Shown here piece by piece: positions 28,400 to 36,746 of a DNA stretch of 64,000 nucleotides (position 1 is the stretch's first letter; every line of letters begins with the position of its first letter). The stretch lies in assembly GCA_963798865.1 (NCBI GenBank), contig CAWCVZ010000004.1, forward strand, positions 434,001-498,000. The letters run 5' to 3'. The translations under genes were made by a program, and so were the position numbers. Under the pieces are notes generated by a model. It was not told the DNA's origin. It saw only the letters and a program-made list of their open reading frames with translations, and did not search any database. The DNA is from RBG-16-34-14 sp963798865 (GTDB lineage Bacteria; Bacteroidota; Ignavibacteria; Ignavibacteriales; Ignavibacteriaceae).

Positions 28400-28591
28400 T
28401 CATTCCTTCTTTCTGTTTTGCAAACTTATTTTAATTCGTAAATATATTCTTATTACTAATAAAACAATTGCGAATGAAGCAATATAAATAAACCATTTGC
28501 GTTCGACTGCTTCAGTCAGCATCAGGATTAATAATACAAATACTACAATAAGTGAGCTGTAGTTAAAAATGTCGTAGTATCTTTTATTCAA
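28400..28591 (-). CDS. Small membrane protein, two helices
   Basis: A 63-residue frame with two hydrophobic segments (SLIVVFVLLILML and FIYIASFAIVLLVI) joined by a short charged loop, and a basic C-terminus. I do not recognise a family. It has its own codons between acpS and the HNH gene on the same strand and no competing frame, so it is probably real. Confidence 0.45.
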   Translation of the reverse strand: MNKRYYDIFNYSSLIVVFVLLILMLTEAVERKWFIYIASFAIVLLVIRIYLRIKISLQNRKKE

Positions 28592-28768
28592 ATTGACCTT
28601 CTTTTCCTTAAGGTTTTAATTACTGAAATAAAAAATAATGAAATAGAAAGGAATTTTCCAAATAAATAAATCAGGTAATATTTGGAGCAGCTGAATATTT
28701 AATATTAGAAAAGATCATCCCGGTATAGGATAATCACCATTATTCCCAGGATTTAAGTACCCAAATGT

Positions 28769-29146
28769 TTAAGTCTCTTTATAAACTATTGCCACACAGG
28801 CAACATAATCCCTTGAATGACTCATAGAAATTTTAAGACTTTTTTCTTTTGAAAGGAACTTTTCAAGCTTTCCCTTAAGCTTAACTTCGGGCATGCCATT
28901 TGGAGCATTTATTATTTCCATATCCTGCCATCCAAATTCACTGTTCCAGTTGGAAGAAATAGCCTTATAAATAGCTTCTTTAGCTGCAAAGCGTGCTGCA
29001 AGGTGCTGGTATTTATTTTTTTTGGAAAGACAATATTTCAATTCATTTGGTGTGTAGACTTTTTGAAGGTATTGATCTCCGTATTTATCCACACTCTCTT
29101 TTATCCTGTCAATTTCAATTATGTCTATTCCAATACCGATTACCAT
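28769..29146 (-). CDS. acpS: Holo-[acyl-carrier-protein] synthase
   Basis: The 125-residue AcpS-type phosphopantetheinyl transferase begins MVIGIGIDIIEIDRI, with Mg-binding Asp in GIDI and the second motif FAAKEAIYKAIS (Glu and Lys). SMSHSRDYVACVAIV is the usual C-terminal strand. It converts apo- to holo-ACP for fatty-acid synthesis. Upstream neighbour ggt is 30 bases away in the same direction. Confidence 0.95.
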   Translation of the reverse strand: MVIGIGIDIIEIDRIKESVDKYGDQYLQKVYTPNELKYCLSKKNKYQHLAARFAAKEAIYKAISSNWNSEFGWQDMEIINAPNGMPEVKLKGKLEKFLSKEKSLKISMSHSRDYVACVAIVYKET

Positions 29147-29176
29147 TTTATCTTCTTAAGTAATGAATTAAAAAAA

Positions 29177-30865
29177 TCAGAACCCTGCAACTCCACCATA
29201 ACCTCTTGGGTCAGTAGAACCCCAAATAAGGTTTTTATAATCAATCATAATTCCTTCAACTCTTCCAAGTTCGGTTTCCCTTCCCAATTTATATCCAAGC
29301 TTTATTAAATTCTCCTTTACATCTTCTGTAAAAGAAAGAGGTTCATAATCAATTAAATCGGGCAGCCATTGATGATGAAAGCGTGGTGATTCAATTGCTT
29401 TTTTGATGTTCATTCCAAAGTCTATACAATTCATTATTACCTGCAGAACAACGTTTATAATTGTTGAACCGCCTGGAGAACCTACAATTAAAATTGGTTT
29501 CCCATCCTTTAGAACTATAGTAGGAGTCATTGAGCTAAGCATTCTTTTACCCGGTTCAATTGAATTTGCTTCTCCACCTATTAAACCGTAAATGTTTGGT
29601 TCACCAGGTTTAGAACTAAAATCATCCATTTCATTGTTCATTAAAAAACCTGCACCCTCTACAACTATTTTATTTCCATAAGAAGAATTTAATGTGGTGG
29701 TTGTACTAACCGCATTTCCATAACCATCATAAACTGAGTAATGGGTTGTCTCATCGCTTTCAATAGCCGAAATCTGTTTTGATGGACTAATTTCTGAGGA
29801 TGGCGTTGATTTATCTGTTATCTTATTAAAAATTTCTTTTGCATACTTTTTAGATAAAAGAGAATTGACAGGAACATTATAAAAATCAGGGTCGCCGAGG
29901 TGCATTGACCTGTCAGCATAGACATATTTCATTGCTTCAACGAGTTTGTGAACGTAAGTGCTGCTGCCCCAATCTTCTTTGGCAAAAGTATAATTTTCAA
30001 GAATGTTAAGAAGCTCAATTAAACAAATACCTCCGGATGATGGAGGTCCCATAGATAAAATTTTGTAACCTCTGTAAGAACCTTCAACAGGTTTCCTTTC
30101 TACAGGATTGTATTTTTCAAGATCATCTGTATTAATATAACCACCATTCTTCCGAACCTGACCGGCAAATAATTCTGCAACTTTGCCTTTATAAAATCCA
30201 TCACGACCTTTTTCCTTAATCTGTTTTAGCGTCCAGGCAAGATCCGGTTGAAAAAATCTGTCCCCTTCCTCAAATGCTTTTCCATCTTTGGAAAAAATAT
30301 TTAAAGAGGATTCATACTTACTAAATTCCGTTAAGGCAGAGCTAAATGATCTGGCTGTATAATAATCAAGAATAAAACCTTGTTCAGCAAGTTTTATTGC
30401 TGGTTCAATAACCTCTGATATAGATAGTTTTCCATATTTTTTTAAAGCGTAAATCAAACCGGCAACACTACCTGGAACTCCAACCGAAGTTACACCCGAA
30501 TAACTTAGTTCCGGGATATAATTTCCTTCATTATCAAGATACATATCTCTCGTAGAATTCATTGGTGCTTTTTCACGGTAATCGATAGTCGTTTCTGTTC
30601 CATCAGCAAGATGTATAACCATAAAACCGCCGCCGCCAATATTTCCTGCTGATGGGTAAGTTACTGCGAGGGCAAAACCAACAGCAACTGCAGCGTCAAC
30701 AGCATTACCCCCTTTTTTTAATATTTCAACTCCGACTTGTGAAGCAATTATATTCGCTGAAACAACAACTCCGTTTTTATATGGAGTTGATGATTGAGAA
30801 AATAAATTTGATACAGAGAAAAGCAGGAAGAAATAGAAAAGTTTTTTAGAAAATATGTGCATCAA
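29177..30865 (-). CDS. ggt: Gamma-glutamyltransferase (periplasmic)
   Basis: The 562-residue Ntn-hydrolase has a signal peptide (FYFFLLFSVSNLFSQ). The self-cleavage and nucleophile Thr is in DETTHYSVYD near residue 373, and SSMTPTIVLKDGKP and GSPGGSTIINV shape the active site. It hydrolyses or transfers gamma-glutamyl groups from glutathione in the periplasm. GEANSIEPGKRMLSSMTP is fully conserved. It overlaps the MlaD-like gene by 20 bases. Confidence 0.94.
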   Translation of the reverse strand: MMHIFSKKLFYFFLLFSVSNLFSQSSTPYKNGVVVSANIIASQVGVEILKKGGNAVDAAVAVGFALAVTYPSAGNIGGGGFMVIHLADGTETTIDYREKAPMNSTRDMYLDNEGNYIPELSYSGVTSVGVPGSVAGLIYALKKYGKLSISEVIEPAIKLAEQGFILDYYTARSFSSALTEFSKYESSLNIFSKDGKAFEEGDRFFQPDLAWTLKQIKEKGRDGFYKGKVAELFAGQVRKNGGYINTDDLEKYNPVERKPVEGSYRGYKILSMGPPSSGGICLIELLNILENYTFAKEDWGSSTYVHKLVEAMKYVYADRSMHLGDPDFYNVPVNSLLSKKYAKEIFNKITDKSTPSSEISPSKQISAIESDETTHYSVYDGYGNAVSTTTTLNSSYGNKIVVEGAGFLMNNEMDDFSSKPGEPNIYGLIGGEANSIEPGKRMLSSMTPTIVLKDGKPILIVGSPGGSTIINVVLQVIMNCIDFGMNIKKAIESPRFHHQWLPDLIDYEPLSFTEDVKENLIKLGYKLGRETELGRVEGIMIDYKNLIWGSTDPRGYGGVAGF

Positions 30866-31769
30866 TATTTAATCCTTCTCCCTTAAGCTGATCGAGCATT
30901 AATTTTGTCAGTTCATTAAGCTGGTTTAATGATTGAGTAAGATCGTTATAAATTTTTTCATCGTACATAATTTTACCCAGGTTATTCTGTTTAGTATTCA
31001 TATCGCCGGTAAACTTATTTAACTTAACAAGTAAACTATCGCTGTTTTTTAAAACTGATTGCAGCTCATCTATTGATGAATTTATTTTTTCTTTATTTGT
31101 TTTAAAAAACTCTTTTGCATCTTGAGTTAATTCAACGGAGTTTGAAGTAAGCCGTTTTAAACTGTTTCTGTTTTCATCTATAAGATTGTTAAGCTTTTTA
31201 GTTACTTCGCTTAAATTAGACATTGAAGATTTAATATCCTGATTAAGCTTTTGGTCGGTTAAATAATTATTTAAAGAGGTTAGCGTAATTTTAATATCGG
31301 AAATGGTAGTTGTGAAATCGTCCCGGAAAGTACCAACCATTGACATAACCTGCGGGACATCAGCATAAAACAAACCTTCCTGCAATTTGTCATAATCAAT
31401 TTCATTTTGGGAAGTTCCCTGGGATATTTCAATCTTTTTTCCTCCCATCAGGTCAAGCATTGAAACAGCAAACTTTGCATCTTCTTTAATCTGAATATTA
31501 TTATCTACCTTTAAAGTAACAATTACATTTTCTCCTTCAATCTTCAGATCTTCAACAAAACCTTTTCGCACTCCATTAATAGTAACCGGGTCACCAACTT
31601 CCAACCCTGAAGTATTATTGAATTTTACTTTAATAGTATTTTCTGTCGGTGTAAGAGAAAAATTTTTTGCCCAGCCAAAAATCCACAAGCAAACAATTAA
31701 TCCAATCAGGACTGTAATTCCGACCCTGATTTCAGTTTTTCTCTGGTCTTTCATAACCTTTCTTCTCAA
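30846..31769 (-). CDS. MlaD/MCE-domain lipid-transport protein
   Basis: About 307 residues: one N-terminal helix (ITVLIGLIVCLWIFGWA), a single MCE domain (KVKFNNTSGLEVGDPVTINGVRKGFV), then a long amphipathic helical tail of LTSLNNYL/NLSEVTKKLNNL repeats. MCE proteins form periplasmic rings moving phospholipids between membranes. The usual MlaE permease and MlaF ATPase are not here, so partners must lie elsewhere. Start could be ATG 31754; it overlaps the next gene upstream by 38 bases. Confidence 0.85.
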   Translation of the reverse strand: MRRKVMKDQRKTEIRVGITVLIGLIVCLWIFGWAKNFSLTPTENTIKVKFNNTSGLEVGDPVTINGVRKGFVEDLKIEGENVIVTLKVDNNIQIKEDAKFAVSMLDLMGGKKIEISQGTSQNEIDYDKLQEGLFYADVPQVMSMVGTFRDDFTTTISDIKITLTSLNNYLTDQKLNQDIKSSMSNLSEVTKKLNNLIDENRNSLKRLTSNSVELTQDAKEFFKTNKEKINSSIDELQSVLKNSDSLLVKLNKFTGDMNTKQNNLGKIMYDEKIYNDLTQSLNQLNELTKLMLDQLKGEGLNIDAHIF

Positions 31770-32112
31770 TTAAATTTTTAATTTTATTAAGATCATCCTT
31801 TGTAATGATACTGTCCTTTATTACTACCTTTACAGAATCAATAAGCCAATCAATATCTTTATTAGAAAGCTCTTTAGTATTTGTAAATTTATCCTGCAGG
31901 TATATTTTAAGCAAAGTTCTTAATGAATCTTTCTCCTGGGACTCGGCAATATAACTTAACTCATCATCAACACCGCTTACAAACATTTCGCTAAAAAATT
32001 TCTTCGATGGCTTAATTATCCAGTCATCAAGGTGATATTGCAAAATATACAACAAGGCTGCTACAAGAATTGTAAGAATAATAATTATTTTTAGAAAACA
32101 GCCTTTTTTCAA
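31732..32112 (-). CDS. Small membrane-anchored hypothetical protein
   Basis: A 126-residue protein with one N-terminal hydrophobic segment (LKIIIILTILVAALLYIL), followed by a hydrophilic, Lys/Asp-rich, probably helical and extracytoplasmic region. No family recognised. It is squeezed between the CorC-like gene (3-base gap) and the MlaD-like gene (38-base overlap), so it is translated with them and may assist envelope function. Confidence 0.6.
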   Translation of the reverse strand: MKKGCFLKIIIILTILVAALLYILQYHLDDWIIKPSKKFFSEMFVSGVDDELSYIAESQEKDSLRTLLKIYLQDKFTNTKELSNKDIDWLIDSVKVVIKDSIITKDDLNKIKNLIEKKGYERPEKN

Positions 32113-32115
32113 AAA

Positions 32116-33396
32116 TTATTCCCCGCTTATTTTTTCTATCAATACTTTGTTAATCCGTTTTCTTGTTACTTCTTTAACAGTAAACTTAAAGTTTTCCAGA
32201 TTAAAATTATAATCTTCTTTAGGAATATATCCTGTATGATTTAAAATTAATCCTGCAAGGGTTTCAAAATTTTCATTCTCAGTTGAAATATTTGTGTTAA
32301 GTAATTCATTTAGTTCATCAAGGGAAATTCTGCCTAGAACCATAAATTTATTTTCGTCAACTTTTACAACAGGGTTTTCCTCTTTATCATATTCATCTCT
32401 TATTTCACCAACTATCTCTTCAATAATATCCTCAAGAGTAATTAGACCTGCTGTACCTCCATATTCATCAACAACAATAGCAATATGCATTTTTTTTTCC
32501 TGAAATTCGTACATAAGATCATTTATCATTTTATTTTTTGGTATGAACATAGGTTTACGTACAAGTTTCAGAATATCAAAACCATTTAAATTTTTATTAA
32601 TTAAATATTTCAGAATATCTTTAGCATAGATAATTCCCATAATATCGTCTAAATTTTTTTTAAAAAGAGGTATCCTGCTATGCTGCGTTGTTTTAATTGT
32701 ATTAACTAATTCAGGTAAAGCAATATCGGCAGACACGGAAACCATATCAACACGGGGAGTCATAACTTTCTGAACTTCTACAGATTTAAAGCTTACAATA
32801 CTTTGTATAATTCCATGCTCTTCTTCAGCAAGAGTGCCTATTTCATGTCCTAACTCTGCAAGTTCAGTAATTTCATCATTTGAAATAGCAGCTTTGCCAC
32901 GATCAATTTTTATTTTTGCAATAACGGTCCTTATGAATTCAGTAAGTGTTTCTGAAACAGGATATATAGCTACGCTGAACCAATAGAGCGGGATTGAGAC
33001 TAATTTAGAAATCGCAAGAGGATTTTTACTAGCCCATAATTTAGGAGTAAGCTCGCCAAAAATAATAACTAATATAGTTAGTACAACAATCTGAAGAGTA
33101 AGAATAAATTCTTTTGATAAATCTGTAACTTTCAGAATATCGAGCGCAAGTGAAACAGCTACTATTGAGGCAGCCACGTTTACAATTGTATTTCCCAGTA
33201 AAATTGAAACGAGCAGTCTTCTCGGGTGGTCTATAAGATTTAAAAGATATCTCCCGATAAGAGGATTAATATCTGAATCACTTTTCAGCTTCCTCTTATC
33301 GAGTGAAAATAAAGCGACTTCTGAGCCGGAAAAAAACGCTGAGAGAAATAATAAAATTACAAGAAAAATAATTCTGAACTGCCAATAAATATCCAA
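32116..33396 (-). CDS. CNNM/CorC-type transporter (DUF21, CBS pair, CorC_HlyC)
   Basis: A 426-residue protein with four N-terminal helices of the DUF21 type (LFLSAFFSGSEVALFSL), a tandem CBS pair (VMTPRVDMVSV, RIPLFKKNLDDIMGI, VVDEYGGTAGLITLEDIIEEIVGEI) and a C-terminal CorC_HlyC domain. Members are linked to Mg2+/Co2+ efflux; the old 'hemolysin' label is a misnomer. First gene of a run with the small membrane protein, MlaD-like and ggt genes. Confidence 0.92.
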   Translation of the reverse strand: MDIYWQFRIIFLVILLFLSAFFSGSEVALFSLDKRKLKSDSDINPLIGRYLLNLIDHPRRLLVSILLGNTIVNVAASIVAVSLALDILKVTDLSKEFILTLQIVVLTILVIIFGELTPKLWASKNPLAISKLVSIPLYWFSVAIYPVSETLTEFIRTVIAKIKIDRGKAAISNDEITELAELGHEIGTLAEEEHGIIQSIVSFKSVEVQKVMTPRVDMVSVSADIALPELVNTIKTTQHSRIPLFKKNLDDIMGIIYAKDILKYLINKNLNGFDILKLVRKPMFIPKNKMINDLMYEFQEKKMHIAIVVDEYGGTAGLITLEDIIEEIVGEIRDEYDKEENPVVKVDENKFMVLGRISLDELNELLNTNISTENENFETLAGLILNHTGYIPKEDYNFNLENFKFTVKEVTRKRINKVLIEKISGE

Positions 33397-33432
33397 ATAA
33401 TAATTTCATTCCCAACTGTTGAACATATTTAC

Positions 33433-33840
33433 TTAAAACGGAAGATCCTCATTTTCTTCAACATTAACATTAGGTTCAGTTAACTGAGTACTGGATTCAT
33501 CTGTCGCTCCGGTTGAATCCAATGGAATTAAACGCTCTGATATTATTTCCACAGAATATCGTTTAATATTTTCCTTATCAGTATAATCCCGTTTGGAAAT
33601 CCTACCCTCAACATAAAATTTCCTGCCCTTTTTAAGGTTTTCTTTAAAATAGTCCGAAAGATTCCATGATTTAACATTATGCCAGGTAGTTTCATCAACC
33701 CAATTTCCATCCTTACCTTTATAACTGTTGTTTGTTGCAATTGTAAAAGTAGTAACAGAAACATTATTGGTAGTAAACCTGGTTTCGGCATCTTTTCCAA
33801 GATGTCCGATAAGCATAACCTTATTTAATGAAAAAGCCAT
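33433..33840 (-). CDS. ssb: Single-stranded DNA-binding protein
   Basis: A 135-residue OB-fold SSB: NKVMLIGHLGKDAETRFT at the start, WHNVKSWNLSDYFKENLKKG, then a short acidic tail ending EDLPF, the peptide that docks repair and replication partners. It binds ssDNA as a tetramer. It is at the head of the minus-strand run, divergent from the pilin-like cluster. Confidence 0.95.
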   Translation of the reverse strand: MAFSLNKVMLIGHLGKDAETRFTTNNVSVTTFTIATNNSYKGKDGNWVDETTWHNVKSWNLSDYFKENLKKGRKFYVEGRISKRDYTDKENIKRYSVEIISERLIPLDSTGATDESSTQLTEPNVNVEENEDLPF

Positions 33841-34156
33841 TGAGCCCTCCCAAGTATGATTAAAATTATTTCCAATTTAAGCAATAGACTTAATAAAATC
33901 TAATAATTGATTACTAAAAATAAATGATTATTATTTACCAAAGAAGTTCGTAAAATTTACATGAAAATAAATTAAGTTTTTAAGTAATAATCAAACCATT
34001 TCTAAATTCAAGACACACCAAACCTTAATACGTAACAAAAAAATACAGTAAAGAAGGTTTACTTCAAAAAAAAATCATTCGAAAATGTTGAGCATTTGCA
34101 TTGCACAGATTTTGCTTAACGCAATGCGATAAAAAGATTAACACCGGAGTATATTA
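33841..34156. other. Divergent intergenic region with one hairpin
   Basis: This 316-bp AT-rich gap must hold promoters for ssb (minus) and the pilin-like cluster (plus). A stem of GCATTGC (34098-34104) and GCAATGC (34121-34127) falls in the likely leader of the plus-strand transcript, ahead of CGGAG near 34144-34148. I could not pin a convincing -33/-7 pair. Confidence 0.4.
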
Positions 34157-34666
34157 ATGAACACAGGCCAGTCCCTAATTACAATTGCAGCTATGATGCT
34201 ATTGTCAATTACAGTCTTAAGAGTAAATAATAATCTGCTCAGTACAAATTCAACTTTAATGGATACAAAATTTGACGTACTGGCGGTTTCATTAGGTACA
34301 TCATTAATTGAGGAAGCCAGCAAAAAAGCATTTGACCTCGCAGGAAGCGATGATGCAATTTCTGACGTTAATTTATTAACATTGCCAGCCAGTTTGGGCC
34401 CATCATCTGGAGAACATTACCCTGACTATAATGATTTTGATGATTACAATGGATTAATTGATACAATTGATACAGTACCCTCTGCTAAATTTATAATAAA
34501 ATGTGAAGTATGCTATATCGATGCGGCAAACCCAGATGTTAAGGTTAATTACAGAACCTGGCATAAAAAAATGACTGTCAAAATTACAAGTCCAAGCATT
34601 GGAAATGATGAAAAGAGAGATACTATAAAGTTATCTTCTGTATTTAGTTATTGGTACTTCAGGTAA
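34157..34666 (+). CDS. Pilin-like membrane-anchored protein (PilV-like position)
   Basis: A 169-residue protein starting MNTGQSLITIAAMMLLSITVL: after a glycine at position 4 comes one hydrophobic helix, then an amphipathic continuation (LIEEASKKAFDLA) as in pilins, then a globular part with one Cys near KCEVCYID. A normal prepilin leader with basic residues before the glycine is missing. It is first of four same-strand genes; the next starts 12 bases on. Order and shape recall minor-pilin operons (PilV-PilW-PilX), but I see no direct family match, so this is inference. Confidence 0.65.
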   Translation: MNTGQSLITIAAMMLLSITVLRVNNNLLSTNSTLMDTKFDVLAVSLGTSLIEEASKKAFDLAGSDDAISDVNLLTLPASLGPSSGEHYPDYNDFDDYNGLIDTIDTVPSAKFIIKCEVCYIDAANPDVKVNYRTWHKKMTVKITSPSIGNDEKRDTIKLSSVFSYWYFR

Positions 34667-34678
34667 AGGAGAAATAAA

Positions 34679-35287
34679 ATGGGATATAGCACAATAATAG
34701 ATATACTTGGTTCAATGATAATTGGCGGCGCACTGCTGGTTATTTTATGGAGACTTAATGATGCTACAACAGCAAATACATATAACTATAGCAGCGAATT
34801 ATCACTTCAGCAGAATCTTGCAACAGTTGCCACAATAATTGAAAATGATTTTAGAAAAATTGGATATTGTGCGAACTGGAATATTATGCCTGATACCGGT
34901 AGAATACTTTTGGCTGATAGTTCAAGAATAAAATTTTTAACGGATATCCAGGTTGGTGGAGTAGGTGATGGAGTTATTGACACAATGTATTATTATTTAG
35001 GTCCTACAAGTGAATTAAGTATGACTGAAAATCCTCGTGACAGAGTTTTATATAGAGTAATTAATCATGATACACCGGTAAAATCTAATCTTGGCGTAAC
35101 ACAATTTAAATTAGTCTATTTTAATGCGCTCGGGGATACAATTCATTTACCTATTGCACAGACCGGGGAAATAGCTACAATGGAAATTAATGTTACAGTT
35201 GAAAACACAGAAGCATATGATAAGCAATACTCAAGTGCTTTCTGGCGGCAAATAAGATTAGTCGCAAGAAATTTAAAAAATAGATAA
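34679..35287 (+). CDS. Pilin-like membrane-anchored protein (PilW-like position)
   Basis: The 202-residue protein begins MGYSTIIDILGSMIIGGALLV, a single N-terminal helix with almost no leader. LQQNLATVATIIENDFRKIGY follows, very like the PilW/GspJ pattern of a helix that leads into 'DFRxxGY'. A beta-rich C-terminal domain follows. AAGGAG precedes ATG 34679. It sits between the first pilin-like gene and the first 407-residue gene, 11 bases from the latter. Confidence 0.7.
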   Translation: MGYSTIIDILGSMIIGGALLVILWRLNDATTANTYNYSSELSLQQNLATVATIIENDFRKIGYCANWNIMPDTGRILLADSSRIKFLTDIQVGGVGDGVIDTMYYYLGPTSELSMTENPRDRVLYRVINHDTPVKSNLGVTQFKLVYFNALGDTIHLPIAQTGEIATMEINVTVENTEAYDKQYSSAFWRQIRLVARNLKNR

Positions 35288-35298
35288 GGAGAATACAG

Positions 35299-36522
35299 AT
35301 GGGCGGAAAAGCTGCATTGTTTTTAGTTTGTGGTTTTAGTCTTCTGTTTATGGTTGTCGCAAGAAATTTTGGAAGTATTACTACACGCGCTGTTGATAAT
35401 ACAGTTAATTATAATGATCAAACTGTTTCCCATAACATCGCTGTTAGTGGTGCTAACTTAGCTGCTAATCAAATATTTCTTGATAATAAATGGGATTCCG
35501 GTTATGATAAAATTAATTTTATGGATGGCAAACTAACTGTAACAGTTGAAGTTATAGATGCATTCCAGGATATAAGAAGAATAACATCCGTAGGTACTTT
35601 CAGAGGAATAACAAATCAGGTTCAACTTGTGCTTTCACCAAGCAGATTTTCTAAATTTGCTTATTATTCAGTAAATGAAGGTGGAACAATCTGGTGGACT
35701 GGTAGTGATACTGTTTGGGGACCTTTTCATACACAAGATTATATGAATGTATACCAACATCCTGTTTTTTATGGTAAAGCAACTACAAAAAGGTCTTTAA
35801 AGTATTACTCCAGTAAGAAAAATGATTATCCTATGTTTTATAATGGGTTTGAACAAGGGGTTGACCTTCCGCTCCCAACTGATGGTTTATCTCCAATTGA
35901 AGCTGCTGCTGATGATAATGGGTATAAATTTTCAGGTAAAGACACGGTGTATTTAACTTTTGCAGGTGATAGTATTAGATTCAGGTACCAATGGAATAAA
36001 AAAGATACAACTGTTCTAACCGCTTCATTGGCACCAAATGGGGTTATCTTTGCGAAGAATTCAGTAATTAGATTAAAAGGAACAGTGAAAGGTCAATATA
36101 CAGTTGCAGCATCAAGCACTAACAGCAGTAAAGGAGATGTTTTTCTGGATGATGACATAGTGTATTCCAAGGATCCCCGTATTTATCCTACTTCAACAGA
36201 CCTGTTGGGGATAGTAGCAAAGAATGATATTATTATTACTCAAAACACTGCAAATAATAATGATATCAATATCAATGCGTCAATGTATTCAGAGACAAAA
36301 GGTTTTGGTGCAGAAAACTATGATACAAGACCTGTAAGTGGAAATATTAATTTATTAGGTGGTATTATTCAGAATACAAGAGCAGCAGTGGGAACTTTTA
36401 GTGGAGGTGTTACTAACCATGGTTTTAATAAAAGATATAAATACGACGATAGATTAATGCATAGTTACCCTCCTGCATTTCCGGGAACAGGTAAATATGA
36501 AATAGTTTCCTGGTTAGAATAA
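35299..36522 (+). CDS. Pilin-anchored beta-helix-like protein, paralogue A (PilX/DUF4900-like)
   Basis: A 407-residue protein starting MGGKAALFLVCGFSLLFMVVA, a PilX-like hydrophobic N-terminus. An amphipathic helix with AVSGANLAANQIF follows, then a long beta-rich region. The half beginning APNGVIFAKNSVIRLKG, through DLLGIVAKNDIIIT and NLLGGIIQ, has the short repeated strands of a right-handed beta-helix and resembles DUF4900-type proteins. The C-terminus ends HSYPPAFPGTGKYEIVSWLE. AAGGAG precedes the ATG. Function unknown; a surface or pseudopilus tip role is inferred. A terminator follows directly. Confidence 0.7.
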   Translation: MGGKAALFLVCGFSLLFMVVARNFGSITTRAVDNTVNYNDQTVSHNIAVSGANLAANQIFLDNKWDSGYDKINFMDGKLTVTVEVIDAFQDIRRITSVGTFRGITNQVQLVLSPSRFSKFAYYSVNEGGTIWWTGSDTVWGPFHTQDYMNVYQHPVFYGKATTKRSLKYYSSKKNDYPMFYNGFEQGVDLPLPTDGLSPIEAAADDNGYKFSGKDTVYLTFAGDSIRFRYQWNKKDTTVLTASLAPNGVIFAKNSVIRLKGTVKGQYTVAASSTNSSKGDVFLDDDIVYSKDPRIYPTSTDLLGIVAKNDIIITQNTANNNDININASMYSETKGFGAENYDTRPVSGNINLLGGIIQNTRAAVGTFSGGVTNHGFNKRYKYDDRLMHSYPPAFPGTGKYEIVSWLE

Positions 36523-36545
36523 CATTTTCTCAAAAAGAAAAATTA

Positions 36546-36572
36546 AAGGCTCTGATTTCAGAGCCTTTTTTA
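36546..36572 (+). terminator. Rho-independent terminator after paralogue A
   Basis: GGCTCTGA (36548-36555) and TCAGAGCC (36558-36565) form a perfect 8-bp stem followed by six T. It separates the first three pilin-like genes from the fourth. Confidence 0.9.
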
Positions 36573-36746
36573 TTTTAGCCTCACAACCTCTCAGGGCAAT
36601 ATTTAAAAAATATTTTCTTATATAGAGACATCTCAATTATTGGTAAGGTATTTGAACTTTTTTTAATCACAAAGAATATTTAATGAAATTATTTATTTCA
36701 TTATTCTTATTAAATATTTTTTTTAACAAGATAGGGAGATGATTAA